A stretch of 64,000 nucleotides of DNA from Afipia sp. Its GTDB lineage: Bacteria > Pseudomonadota > Alphaproteobacteria > Rhizobiales > Xanthobacteraceae. A program made the position numbers and the translations under genes. Numbering within the stretch: the stretch's first letter is position 1; each line of letters opens with the position of its first letter. Below the pieces are notes generated by a model. It did not search any database and was not told where the DNA came from. It saw only the letters and a program-made list of their open reading frames with translations. This document shows, in pieces, positions 42,289-51,034 of this stretch. Location of the stretch: contig JAUSAX010000088.1 in assembly GCA_030652315.1 (NCBI GenBank), positions 1 to 64,000 on the forward strand, written 5' to 3'.

Positions 42289-42771
42289 AAAATCGCCCAA
42301 AAGAAAACCGGCAGACCCGTTCAGTTCGAGATCAACGAACAGACCGGGATGGCCGTCCAGGCATGGATCGCTGGTAAAGGTCTGAGTGAGGCGAACTTCA
42401 TCTTCCTCAGCGGAGTGCGCTCGAAGCCGCATATATATCCACACGGCAGTAGGGTCGGATCGTAGAGCGTTGGGACAAGCATCGGCCTTGATCCTGGGCG
42501 CTACGGGACGCACTCGATGAGGCGAACGAAAGCTTCGCAGATCTACAAGAGAACAGGCAACATCCGAGCAGTTCAGTTGTTACTTGGGCATCCAAAATTG
42601 GAGAGCGCTGTGCGTTACCTCGGGATTGAGGTGGATGATGCGCTGGCGATTTCTGAGCAAGTCGATCTCCAACGTGTGCGAGGGACGATGCTCCGAAGCG
42701 CCGCTCCTGGCGCAAAGCAGACGTCGCGTCCGTTGTTGATCATCGCCACAGTTGGATATGCGAGCCGCTGA
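42289..42771 (+). pseudogene. Decayed tyrosine recombinase
   Basis: Joined across frames, the region reads GRPVQFEINEQT, then after a frameshift at about 42433 (an extra TA in CATATATATCC) HISTRQ, an in-frame TAG where family members have Tyr, and GRIVERWD. A second shift near 42478 leads to SIGLDPGRYGTHSMRRTKAS and AVQLLLGHPKLESAVRYLGI (42517 on). The catalytic His-x-x-Arg and the LLGH and Tyr region are visible. It is an inactive integrase copy with at least two shifts and one stop. Confidence 0.8.
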
Positions 42772-42825
42772 GCATATACGTGGTGCTGTAGCCGGAATTG
42801 TCATAGCGCGGTTTGGAGTTTTCAG

Positions 42826-43791
42826 ATGTCGAAGGGCGCGTTAGCGCTGCTTATCAGTGGAGGTACTGATAATTGGGCTCCGGATCGCTGGAAGTTGAGG
42901 TTCAATCAAAAGCTCAAGGATCGGGATGTTGCTCTGCTTCCGGCTGACAGAGCCGACCCGGACCTGGTGCATTATGCGGCCGTTTGGCAGCCAGAACCGG
43001 GCCTTCTTCGCACCTTCCCGAACCTCAAAGCGATATTCAATCTAGGTGCGGGCGTTGATGCGGTCTTGCAAGATCCTTTGCTTCCAGCCGTACCGCTTGT
43101 CCGCGTCGCGGATGATGACCTGACGTCTCGCATGACAGAGTATATCGTCATGCATACGCTGATGCATCATCGGCAACAGGCTTATCTCGCTGACTGTCAG
43201 GCAAGGAGTGTCTGGGCTCCTCGCTTGCAATGGCCGGCTCGAGCTGTTCGCGTCGGCATACTTGGGGTGGGGGTGTTGGGCCGGCAGGCCGCGCTCGCGC
43301 TTCGTGGTCTCGGCTTTCAGGTCGCGGGCTGGAGCAAGAGTGCAAGGTCAATCGAAGGCATCCAATGTTATGCAGGATCGGGTCAGCTTAGCGCCTTTCT
43401 TGCGAGAACCGATATTCTCGTAGTTCTTCTGCCCCTGACATCCGAAACGCGGGGGCTTCTTGCGCGCGATCTTTTTATGCAACTTGCAAGTGACGGCCCT
43501 CTTGGGGGACCAGTGGTTATTAACGCTGGCCGTGGCGGATTGCAGAGCGAGAAGGACATCATCGCCTGTCTTGAGGATGGCACGCTCAAAGCAGTAACGC
43601 TTGATGTGTTCGAGCGCGAACCGTTGCCGTCCGACAGCCCCCTTTGGGCACATCCTGCGGTTACGATCTCCCCGCACAATGCCGCAGATACAGATCCCGA
43701 CTCTATCGCTTCATACGTTGCCACGCAGATCTTGAACTTCGAGGCAGGACAACCGCTGCAAAACGTGGTTGATCGCCAGCGCGGCTACTGA
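42826..43791 (+). CDS. D-2-hydroxyacid dehydrogenase (glyoxylate/hydroxypyruvate reductase A-like)
   Basis: The 321-residue NAD(P)-dependent enzyme has a dinucleotide motif GILGVGVLGRQAALAL (about 143-158). The catalytic trio is seen in INAGRGGLQ (Arg), DVFEREPLP (Glu) and SPHNAAD (His), and FNLGAGVDAVL is the substrate loop. The short length and LGAGVD fit the GhrA group. It probably reduces a 2-oxo acid. It is the first intact gene after the decayed recombinase and is followed 80 bases on by an SDR gene, possibly in one operon. Confidence 0.85.
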   Translation: MSKGALALLISGGTDNWAPDRWKLRFNQKLKDRDVALLPADRADPDLVHYAAVWQPEPGLLRTFPNLKAIFNLGAGVDAVLQDPLLPAVPLVRVADDDLTSRMTEYIVMHTLMHHRQQAYLADCQARSVWAPRLQWPARAVRVGILGVGVLGRQAALALRGLGFQVAGWSKSARSIEGIQCYAGSGQLSAFLARTDILVVLLPLTSETRGLLARDLFMQLASDGPLGGPVVINAGRGGLQSEKDIIACLEDGTLKAVTLDVFEREPLPSDSPLWAHPAVTISPHNAADTDPDSIASYVATQILNFEAGQPLQNVVDRQRGY

Positions 43792-43871
43792 TTGCTGCGG
43801 AATTTGAGAAGAGCAGGTTAAAGCCGGTAACGCTGATCAGCGTCATCGGCAGTCCAAACGGAGATGAGATC

Positions 43872-44576
43872 ATGAGCGTCGATAAAGTAGCTCTCATTAC
43901 AGCAGGAGGTAGCGGCATGGGCGCCGCCGCCGCTCAGAAGCTCGCTGCTGACGGTTTCAAGGTTGCGATTCTGTCTTCATCCGGCAAGGGTGAAGCACTG
44001 GCCAATGAACTTGCCGGATACGGTGTGACCGGATCTAACCAGTCTGAGGATGATCTCAAACGACTTGTTGACGGAGCCATTTCCCGATGGGGCCGCATTG
44101 ACGTTCTGGTCAACAGCGCGGGTCATGGTCCGCGCGGGCCGATTCTTGAAATTCCAGACCACGATTGGCATCAAGGTCTCGAAGCTTACTTTTTGAGCGT
44201 CGTGCGGCCGGCCCGGCTGGTAACACCGATCATGCAGAAGCAAAAGTCTGGAGTGATTATCAATATTTCCAGTGCCTGGGTGTTCGAGCCAAACGCACTT
44301 TTTCCAACGTCAGCCGTGTTTCGGGCCGGTCTCGCGTCGTTCACAAAGATTTTCTCTGACGCTTACGCAAAAGATAATATCCGCATTAACAATGTGCTTC
44401 CGGGTTGGATCGACAGTTTGCCTGCAACGGAAGAGCGCAGAGAAAGTGTGCCATTGGGGCGTTACGGCACATCTGAGGAAATAGCTGCGACAATCGCATT
44501 TCTCGCTTCGGAAGGAGCTGCCTACATAACGGGACAGAATATTCGAGTTGATGGGGGATTAATGCGCTCGGTTTGA
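43872..44576 (+). CDS. SDR-family oxidoreductase with altered catalytic site
   Basis: The 234-residue Rossmann protein has TAGGSGMGAAAAQKL (TGxxxGxG-type motif) and VNSAGHG (the NNAG position). The Ser is in INISSAWVFE. The Tyr-x3-Lys pair expected next is not seen: the segment reads PTSAVFRAGLASF, with no Tyr and Arg or later Lys at the Lys place. The C-terminal TGQNIRVDGGL is normal. It may be a divergent SDR subgroup or have lost oxidoreductase chemistry. It is close behind the hydroxyacid dehydrogenase gene. Confidence 0.75.
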   Translation: MSVDKVALITAGGSGMGAAAAQKLAADGFKVAILSSSGKGEALANELAGYGVTGSNQSEDDLKRLVDGAISRWGRIDVLVNSAGHGPRGPILEIPDHDWHQGLEAYFLSVVRPARLVTPIMQKQKSGVIINISSAWVFEPNALFPTSAVFRAGLASFTKIFSDAYAKDNIRINNVLPGWIDSLPATEERRESVPLGRYGTSEEIAATIAFLASEGAAYITGQNIRVDGGLMRSV

Positions 44577-44767
44577 TCGCTACCAACCTTCGCAAGGCCG
44601 ATGATTTTTGCTTTCGAAGCTTGAGCCTGCAATAGAAAAGAAGAGAGATCCGACTGCCCCATCGGATGACGAACCGAACCTAGAACCTTTCCTCCGTTTG
44701 CCTTGATGATTGTCGATGCATCGACCAGTCAATCGCAACCGATGTCTCGCCGCAGAATGGGTGGTGG

Positions 44768-45898
44768 CTATTCCCACGACTGCTCAAAGATTTGACGATA
44801 GCCCGCGACGTCGATGGGCCTCGGGTTGGTGCCGGTGGAGTGATCCTGCGCGGCCTTCCTGGTCATGTCGTCGATGACACCGGCCGAAACACCCATCGCA
44901 CGCAAACCGCGCGGAAGCTTCAGATCGACGTTTAGTCCTGCGAAGAAATCGGCAACATCTGCATGAGCCGACAGTCCAAGTGCTGCCCTTAGCCGAGCAA
45001 TCTTGTCGGTGATAGCCCCCGCGTTGAAACGCATCACCGCCGGCATCAGTACGGCATTCAGCGTCCCATGGTGAAGACTTGGCTCCGCCAATCCGCCCAA
45101 AGCATGCGAAAGTCCGTGCACCGCGCCGAGGCCTTTCTGAAAACACAGCCCGCCTTGCAGAGCGCCCATCATCATCTGCCAGCGCGCATCGCGATCGTCG
45201 CCATGGGCAACAGCCTTGGTCAGATTGCCGATAATGCGGGTTGCGCCGTCGAGGGCGATAGCGTCCGCCGGTGGGTTGACGCGCGGCGAGAGATAGGTTT
45301 CCACGCAATGCGAGAGCGCGTCCATACCGGTCGCGGCGGTAAGTCCGGACGGCAGGCCAAGCGTCAGCAACGGATCGCAAATCGCGCGCACCGGAATGAG
45401 ATGCGGACTGACGAAGCCCAGTTTGCGGCCATCGCGCAGCGTGATCAGCGCGGCGCGCCCAACCTCGCTTCCTGTCCCGGCGGTTGTTGGAACCGCAATG
45501 ACAGGCGCTATCGATGCATTGATCTTCGACACGCCGCCAAGGATTGCGGCATACTGTACAAGCGGCCCCTCGTGTGTGGCAAGGAGTGCGACCGCCTTGG
45601 CGAGATCAATCGGCGAACCGCCACCGATCGCGATCAAACCATCGCATTTTTCGGTTGTGTAAATCGCGAGAGCTTGATGCGCTGCCTCTTCGGTCGGATT
45701 GGGCGGCGTTCCCTCGAAGACAGGCCAGTGAGCGCCGCCTGCTTTCGCCAGCACGCGCTCCACCAGTCCGGCGGCAATGATCCCCCGGTCTGTGACAACC
45801 AGCGGTCGGGCAATGCCGACCGCCTTGAGTTCGTCGGACAACGCATCCGATTCGCCAAAACCGAATCTGATGGTGGTGAGATAGGAGATCATGGTCAT
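44768..45898 (-). CDS. Iron-containing alcohol dehydrogenase family protein
   Basis: The 376-residue group III alcohol dehydrogenase has GGGSPIDLAKAVALL (nucleotide motif, about 94-108) and VPTTAGTGSEV (about 136-146). Metal ligands lie in TGMDALSHCVETY, GAVHGLSHALGG and SLHHGTLNAVLMP. Maleylacetate reductase and butanol dehydrogenase-like members look similar, so the substrate is open. A cupin gene and an XRE-cupin regulator gene are the next leftward-reading genes upstream, about 40 and 10 bases apart, so the three may be cotranscribed. Confidence 0.85.
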   Translation of the reverse strand: MTMISYLTTIRFGFGESDALSDELKAVGIARPLVVTDRGIIAAGLVERVLAKAGGAHWPVFEGTPPNPTEEAAHQALAIYTTEKCDGLIAIGGGSPIDLAKAVALLATHEGPLVQYAAILGGVSKINASIAPVIAVPTTAGTGSEVGRAALITLRDGRKLGFVSPHLIPVRAICDPLLTLGLPSGLTAATGMDALSHCVETYLSPRVNPPADAIALDGATRIIGNLTKAVAHGDDRDARWQMMMGALQGGLCFQKGLGAVHGLSHALGGLAEPSLHHGTLNAVLMPAVMRFNAGAITDKIARLRAALGLSAHADVADFFAGLNVDLKLPRGLRAMGVSAGVIDDMTRKAAQDHSTGTNPRPIDVAGYRQIFEQSWE

Positions 45899-45935
45899 GA
45901 CGCGTTGCCCTTTGGTCTACTTATCAATCATCGCG

Positions 45936-46379
45936 TCACAGATCCGTACGCTCTTCCCGAATGTCGCGGCGCTCTTCCATATTGAAGCGCCCGGCATAGA
46001 TCGGCCGACCGCCGGTGGTGGGGCCGGGATACTGCACGATCAGGATATCCCCGCCGGTCGCAGTTTCGAATTTGCCTTCGAAATGCGGGTCCGGATGAAA
46101 GATCATCGTGCCTGCCTTGCATAGATTGTCGTCGATCTGAAATTCGCCGCTGAGGATGTACCAGACCTGCGCGAAGTCGTGGTTATGCACCGGATGGTGC
46201 GCGCCGGGTGCGAGCCGCAGAATCCCGGCATTGGGTTCGGTCGGGCGTTCCGGACGGGGATGAAACAACATCTTGCCGGTTTCTCCCGGCCAGCGAATGG
46301 TTTCCCATTCAATATCGTCCATACGCTTCACTTCATACGGCAAGTGCTTGCCGCTCGGTGTGATCGGAGCCGTTTGCAT
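45936..46379 (-). CDS. Cupin-domain protein
   Basis: The 147-residue single-domain cupin has PGAHHPVHNHDFAQVWYILS (motif 1, metal-binding His triad plus Glu) and PHFEGKFETATGGDIL (motif 2). Such small cupins act as dioxygenases, isomerases or small-molecule binders. It lies 37 bases upstream of the Fe-ADH gene and 12 bases downstream of the XRE-cupin gene, suggesting a shared catabolic task with the alcohol dehydrogenase. Reaction not predictable. Confidence 0.8.
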   Translation of the reverse strand: MQTAPITPSGKHLPYEVKRMDDIEWETIRWPGETGKMLFHPRPERPTEPNAGILRLAPGAHHPVHNHDFAQVWYILSGEFQIDDNLCKAGTMIFHPDPHFEGKFETATGGDILIVQYPGPTTGGRPIYAGRFNMEERRDIREERTDL

Positions 46380-46391
46380 ACCTTGGTTCTC

Positions 46392-47045
46392 CTAGTTTGA
46401 TTTGGTCTTGGTTGTCCGCATCGCGGGTGACGCGGTTGGTACTCTCCACCAATCGAAGTGTTCAGTCTTCGAGGGAGACTTTGCGACCACCATCAAGATG
46501 CGCGCCTCGTCATCTCCGACGTTATCGGCGCGGTGCGGCAGTTCAGAATTCAGGAAAATGCCTTCACCAGGGGAGAGGTCAAAGCTCTCGGCTCCGACAT
46601 GGAAGCGGATCAGCCCGCTTATCACGTAGCAATATTCCTGACCGGGATGCGACACCATCAGGTCCATCCGGTTCTTGCGCGGAAACACCAGATGAAACAC
46701 TTCGAGATCGTCGTTCGGCATGCCGCCGGCAAATAGTCGCCAGCGATAGCCGGTGCTTGGAATGTTCTGAGCTTCCCCGGCATCCTTGACCCGATGCACA
46801 GTAACGCTGCTTCGCAGCTGATCCGGAGCTCCTACAAAAAGCTCGGCGACGCCGACATCGAGCGTATGTGCGATCTGGATCAGATTGGCCACCGAACTGG
46901 AAACCTGCCCGCGCTCAAGGCGAGAGACGAACGCATCTGAAAGCCCCGCACCGTCGGCCAAGTCCTTCAGTTTCATCCCACGCCCCTCACGCAGCGAACG
47001 AATTCGCGCTCCCAAAGCAACCAGCGCATCGTCCTGCATTTTCAT
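46392..47045 (-). CDS. XRE-family regulator with cupin sensor domain
   Basis: This regulator of about 217 residues has an XRE HTH near the N-terminus (LGARIRSLREGRGMKLKDLA, about 9-28, then GLSDAFVSRLERGQVSSSV). A C-terminal cupin follows (MVSHPGQEYCYVISGLIRFH and SPGEGIFLNSELPHRADN). The cupin likely senses a small ligand. I prefer ATG 47045; an ATG 12 codons earlier is possible. It is divergent from the binding-protein gene, with AATTGC repeats between them. It probably controls this cluster. Confidence 0.85.
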   Translation of the reverse strand: MKMQDDALVALGARIRSLREGRGMKLKDLADGAGLSDAFVSRLERGQVSSSVANLIQIAHTLDVGVAELFVGAPDQLRSSVTVHRVKDAGEAQNIPSTGYRWRLFAGGMPNDDLEVFHLVFPRKNRMDLMVSHPGQEYCYVISGLIRFHVGAESFDLSPGEGIFLNSELPHRADNVGDDEARILMVVAKSPSKTEHFDWWRVPTASPAMRTTKTKSN

Positions 47046-47064
47046 CTCTGGCACCTTTCTCTGA

Positions 47065-47104
47065 AATTGCTTCCTTGTCAATTAAAATTGCTCTATAGGC
47101 AATT
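47065..47104. promoter_or_regulatory. Candidate operator with spaced AATTGC motifs
   Basis: AATTGC occurs at 47065-47070 and 47086-47091, 21 bases (two helical turns) apart, and its reverse complement GCAATT at 47099-47104. The motifs lie just upstream of the XRE-cupin gene in the 155-base interval before the divergent binding-protein gene. They suit an operator for that regulator, but no footprint is known. Confidence 0.4.
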
Positions 47105-47200
47105 CCATTGGCGAATTACGAAGGTTTATAGCTGGAATCAGCGGATGCCGCCAAGAAGATTGCGTACCAAGCAATCAACATCACAGACAGGAGGGTCGCC

Positions 47201-48418
47201 ATGAAGATCGTGAAGTTAGGGGTTCTATTGTGCACACTCGCCGGCACGGCGGTTTCGCAAAGCGTCGCTGCCGACAGCGGAAAATCGGACAACGTCATCA
47301 AGATCGGCATTCTGAATGACCGATCGGGCGCTTACGCGGATCTCGGGGGCGAAGGCTCTGTCGTCGCAGCGAAGATGGCTGCTGAGGAATTCGGCAATGC
47401 CATCGACGGCGTACCGATCGAGATCATTTCGGCTGATCATCAAAACAAGCCGGACATCGGTTTGGGCGTTGTCCGGCGCTGGTTCGATATCGAGAAGGTC
47501 GATGTCGTCGCGGATATCTCCAACTCCGGCGTTGGATTTGCGGTAACGACACTGGCAAACGAACGCCAGAGGATCGTATTGAATGCGTCGGCCTCTTCCG
47601 ACTTTACAGGAAAGGCCTGCACCCGGACATCGTTCCAGTGGATCTATTCCAGTTACACCAATGGATACGGGCTCGCGAGCGCATTGACCAAGCAAAAGCT
47701 CGACAGCTGGTTTCTTATAACCGTCGACTATTCCTTCGGTCATGCGTTTTCGAACGATATGCGCCGCGCCATCGAAAAGGCCGGCGGCAAGGTCGTCGGC
47801 GAGGTGCGTCACCCGCTCAATACGGCGGATTTCGGTTCGATCCTGCTGCAAGCGCAATCATCGGGCGCCAAGGTCGTCGCGCTCGCCAATGCCGGCGCCG
47901 ACATGACCACTGGCGTCAAGCAGGCCAGCGAATTCGGCATCACCGGCAAGCAGACGCTGGTCGCTCCCACAGTGTTCCTGACCGACATCGACTCTATCGG
48001 GCTTGCCGCTGCACAAGGCCTGCAGTTCGTCACGGCTTTCTACTGGGATCGCGACGAGGCTTCGCGGGCCTGGTCGAAGAAATACTTCGCACGTCAGGGC
48101 CGCATGCCGACGATGACGCAAGCCGGGATGTATTCCGCGGTCCGGCATTACTTGCATGCTGTGAAAGCCGCAAAGACCGACGACGCGCTGAAGGTAGCCG
48201 ACAAGATGCGTGAACTGCCCGTTTCGGATGCATTCGCGCCGAATGGAAAAGTCAGGGCCGACGGCCAGTTTCTTCACGACATGTACATCGCACGGGTGAA
48301 GAAGCCCGCCGAGTCCAAGCAGCGGTGGGATTACTATGATATCGTTTCGACGATACCGGCTGATGAAGCCTTTCGCCCGCTGAGCGAGGGTGGATGTCCG
48401 CTCATTGCTCAACGATGA
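47201..48418 (+). CDS. ABC transporter substrate-binding protein (branched-chain amino acid/aromatic type)
   Basis: The 405-residue Peripla_BP_6 protein has a signal peptide (MKIVKLGVLLCTLAGTAVSQSVAA). IKIGILNDRSGAYADLGGEG follows, then NERQRIVLNASASSDFTG. The family delivers amino acids, amides or aromatic acids to LIV-type permeases. No permease or ATPase gene is found in this window, so it must work with a transporter encoded elsewhere or be an orphan. A clear GGAGGG ribosome site precedes ATG 47201. A TTCG-loop terminator follows. Confidence 0.88.
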   Translation: MKIVKLGVLLCTLAGTAVSQSVAADSGKSDNVIKIGILNDRSGAYADLGGEGSVVAAKMAAEEFGNAIDGVPIEIISADHQNKPDIGLGVVRRWFDIEKVDVVADISNSGVGFAVTTLANERQRIVLNASASSDFTGKACTRTSFQWIYSSYTNGYGLASALTKQKLDSWFLITVDYSFGHAFSNDMRRAIEKAGGKVVGEVRHPLNTADFGSILLQAQSSGAKVVALANAGADMTTGVKQASEFGITGKQTLVAPTVFLTDIDSIGLAAAQGLQFVTAFYWDRDEASRAWSKKYFARQGRMPTMTQAGMYSAVRHYLHAVKAAKTDDALKVADKMRELPVSDAFAPNGKVRADGQFLHDMYIARVKKPAESKQRWDYYDIVSTIPADEAFRPLSEGGCPLIAQR

Positions 48419-48425
48419 TGTGACG

Positions 48426-48451
48426 AAGCGCCGTCCTTCGGGACGGCGCTT
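48426..48451 (+). terminator. Rho-independent-type hairpin after binding-protein gene
   Basis: AAGCGCCGTCC pairs perfectly with GGACGGCGCTT around a TTCG tetraloop. It lies eight bases after the binding-protein stop codon. The following T tract is weak (TTGATGTC), but position and stability argue for termination. Confidence 0.75.
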
Positions 48452-48597
48452 GATGTCAGCGTTAAAGAGTGCGGAGATCGGGTATCCGTACGCTATGGGA
48501 ATGATTTCGGTGGAGCAGGTGAGGGGAATTGAGATCGCAGCCACGCAGTATCCGCAAGCGCGCTGGATCACCGCCCTTCACCACCACGCAAGTGGCG

Positions 48598-49068
48598 CTA
48601 ACGCAAGGTCAGTCGCGACACTCCAACCGCGAGGTTCACGCCAGTCTGGCCCTGAATCGAGAGCGGCTGCAGCGAAATCGAGCGGTTAAATCCGCCAACC
48701 AGAACATTCGCACCTGCGCCAAAGCCAAAAGAGGCGTCCCCACTCGCTCCAACGTAGGTTCCGGCAAGAGTACTGCGCTTAACACGTGATGATCGCGCGG
48801 AAAAAACCACCCATAGCAATCTGGATCCGCTTGTTACACCAATGTCGAGACCAACACGCCTCATCGTGCCGGAGTAAGTGTATCGCCGGCCACTCTGAAA
48901 AGAACGAAAAGTGCAGCTAAGCCTTTGGCTCGAACCGACGATCAGTCCCACGCTTGGTCCACCGCTACATACGAGTTCACCGGCCTGGGCACGGGACTCT
49001 TGCGCATTGGCGTGTGACGCGCCCATGACCAGCGAAAGACAAAACAGAATCAGTATCCCTCGTCGCAT
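48598..49068 (-). CDS. DUF992 family secreted protein
   Basis: The 156-residue protein has a signal peptide cut near ASHANA|QE. GELVCSGGPSVGLIVGSSQR is the DUF992 signature (Cys, Gly-rich). GTYVGASGDASFGFGAGANV near the end is also typical. The family is common in Rhizobiales and has no known function. It is monocistronic. The 180 bases between its 3' end and the previous gene hold only the terminator hairpin. Confidence 0.85.
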   Translation of the reverse strand: MRRGILILFCLSLVMGASHANAQESRAQAGELVCSGGPSVGLIVGSSQRLSCTFRSFQSGRRYTYSGTMRRVGLDIGVTSGSRLLWVVFSARSSRVKRSTLAGTYVGASGDASFGFGAGANVLVGGFNRSISLQPLSIQGQTGVNLAVGVSRLTLR

Positions 49069-49108
49069 TTTTCATTTCCTGTTCAAGAAAGAGCCGCCGT
49101 TACATCCA

Positions 49109-49432
49109 TTATCGATGGATATAACGGCGCCCAATTACACGTCCGGTTCGGGCATCGATCGTCAGTCGCAGAATGTCGCGCCGGCGGCGACTTTCACCGG
49201 TGACGACCCAATAACGTCCCCGCATGTCGGCATGTCTGACGCGAGAAACTCCGTTTCGCTGGGCTATTCTAATTGCTTCCGAACGGCCTACGCGATGCGA
49301 TCTTCGATCGATGCGCACACCATCGCGGTCGATGGTGACGCTTTGCGCAGTGGCGCTGGAAACCAGCCGTGGCGTCAGTTCTGCAAGGAACACGGCGGCG
49401 GCCACAAAGACAAACGCTAGAATTTTATTCAT
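49109..49432 (-). CDS. Small secreted PepSY-like protein
   Basis: The 107-residue protein has an N-terminal signal or TM helix (ILAFVFVAAAVFLAELTP). The mature region contains RSEAIRIAQRNGVSRVRHAD and LRLTIDARTGRVIGRRYI, the latter resembling the closing strand of PepSY domains. It is strongly basic. It precedes the DUF992 gene by 41 bases on the same strand and may be cotranscribed with it. Confidence 0.6.
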   Translation of the reverse strand: MNKILAFVFVAAAVFLAELTPRLVSSATAQSVTIDRDGVRIDRRSHRVGRSEAIRIAQRNGVSRVRHADMRGRYWVVTGESRRRRDILRLTIDARTGRVIGRRYIHR

Positions 49433-49554
49433 ATGCGCGCCTTTCTATCGCTCCTGGAAGCGCCAGTACTCGGCATGCAACGGGCTGTGAGCGCTTCAAC
49501 GTCCAAGACTAGCAAGACGTTGGGCATTAGCAACAGCGTAAACCGCCCCGTCGG

Positions 49555-49575
49555 GTGGTCCGTTTGGAATGTTAG
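49555..49575 (+). repeat. Near-identical 21-bp direct repeat, copy 1
   Basis: GTGGTCCGTTTGGAATGTTAG differs from 51905-51925 at two positions only. The two copies are in the same orientation and flank the DUF4105 and ceramidase-like genes. The 49433-49686 interval holds no gene I can support. Confidence 0.6.
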
Positions 49576-49686
49576 TTTTGTTGAGGGGAGGCTGCGCGGA
49601 ACCGGTTAGCTTGGAGAGCCTCCACGAAAGCATTCCAGTTAGTCGGTGCCGCAAGGCTGTATCGATACGAATAGGGGCGGAGCGCC

Positions 49687-50703
49687 TCAGGGAGACATTG
49701 TCGGCAGGGATGCGCGAATGCGCTCCGAGAAATCGGATGCGCCATCGGCGGCCTGCGCGGCCTCATTGATCAGGGAGCGCCGCCGCAGTTCGTCAAATGG
49801 CAGCGTCGTGTCCACCCGGCCCGAGTGATAGAGGTAGCTGTCGATCAGGCCGTTCAGAAGATGGCGGATGTCGAACCGGCCGGCTCGCCCGGCGGCATTC
49901 GCGTAGCGCACGATGTTGATCGTGCAACTGTTGGTCAGCAGGTGATAAAACTCCGGCCGGTCGGCGAGCTCATTGATCCGCGTCAGGTAAACCAGCAGCA
50001 ACCGGCGCGCATCGTCGGCCGAAGCGTTGAGGCGATAGAGGTACGTCGGCTCCCGCCGGTGGTTGGTGCGCACGCCGACGATGTCGCGCTCGTCGCCCAC
50101 CACGTAGATCAACTCGAACTGCTTGAACAGCGACGCGACGGGCGCAAAGCCCTCGCCCACCTCTGGTCGTGTCTCGATGGAGATCGTCAGTGGCGGGGCG
50201 TTGTCGAAGATGAAACTTACGAACGTGTGCCCGACCGGCCCTTCAGTAAAATATGAGACGTAGAAATCAAGCGCGGTCAGGTGCGACAGCGACACCTCGC
50301 GTTCCTCCCAGCGCACCGTGAAATCGTTCCGGGTTCGGTAGTCGAAGTTGCGCACGCCGGTGATGCGCACGCGGTCGCCGTCGATGATCGCCCGTGGCAT
50401 CACCGCGACTTCCGGCCGCCACTCCCGATCGTGCGAGGGAGGAATCGATATCCACCACGCAACCACGCCAAGAAACAACAGGCCGAAGACCACAGGCATC
50501 CGCCGCTGACGCGAGAACCAGAGCGCCCAGATCGCGAACACCGCAAAGGCCACTGCCAGTGCAAGGCGCAGCCCGGTCCATGGCAGGTTCGAATAATAGA
50601 TTGCCAGGGCGGCCCACGCGATGAGCAAAACCCTGCAAAGAAACCAAAATCCCGCGATCAACCAGCCGAGCGACGTGAACAAAAATTTGCGCAGCGAACT
50701 CAT
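49687..50703 (-). CDS. DUF4105 (Lnb N-terminal periplasmic-domain) membrane protein
   Basis: The 338-residue protein has three N-terminal TM helices (about 10-35, 40-65, 70-90) and a periplasmic domain. YVSYFTEGPVGHTFVSFIFD, SIETRPEVGEGFAPVASLF, QFELIYVVGDERDIVGVRTN and LLTNSCTINIVRYA match DUF4105. His and Cys of these motifs may be catalytic, as in the NlpC/P60-like fold. Bacteroides Lnb relatives are lipoprotein N-acyl-transferases, but homologues here may differ. ATG 50703 has a clear GGAAGGAGCC ribosome site. Confidence 0.85.
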   Translation of the reverse strand: MSSLRKFLFTSLGWLIAGFWFLCRVLLIAWAALAIYYSNLPWTGLRLALAVAFAVFAIWALWFSRQRRMPVVFGLLFLGVVAWWISIPPSHDREWRPEVAVMPRAIIDGDRVRITGVRNFDYRTRNDFTVRWEEREVSLSHLTALDFYVSYFTEGPVGHTFVSFIFDNAPPLTISIETRPEVGEGFAPVASLFKQFELIYVVGDERDIVGVRTNHRREPTYLYRLNASADDARRLLLVYLTRINELADRPEFYHLLTNSCTINIVRYANAAGRAGRFDIRHLLNGLIDSYLYHSGRVDTTLPFDELRRRSLINEAAQAADGASDFSERIRASLPTMSP

Positions 50704-51034
50704 GGGCTCCTTCCGCTGTTTTCAACTGTCGAACGCGTATTGGCATCGCCGCTCACGGCGAGGTACGTGTCACGTCACGATTGGAGGCGGCGGGAAACGT
50801 ATCGGCCAAGCTTCACTTGTTAAGTCCGTTCTGGTAATTTTTTCAACTCTACATGATTGTCTGAATTTGTTTCAAGTTTTGGTACCAGTGGGCATCGCAG
50901 GATCTGCGGCAGAAACACCCGCCGCCCGGTAATTTGTTGTTGGTCAGCCCGTCACGTTACCGCGTCGATAACGCCTTCGTTTAGTGCAAACTCCGCCGAC
51001 GGTCCAAAGCAAGTATGCAAAGGCGTGTCAGTAA
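50704..51034. other. Divergent intergenic region
   Basis: This 331-base stretch separates divergent DUF4105 and ceramidase-like genes and holds no gene I can support. It is AT-rich near 50825-50880 (GGTAATTTTTTCAACTC), where promoters for the two genes may lie. Confidence 0.5.

Noticed and set aside
41941-42465. 174-residue continuous frame as an intact gene
   Set aside because: Only its last third resembles a tyrosine recombinase and it leaves the family frame at the TATATA insertion; it is part of the decayed copy.
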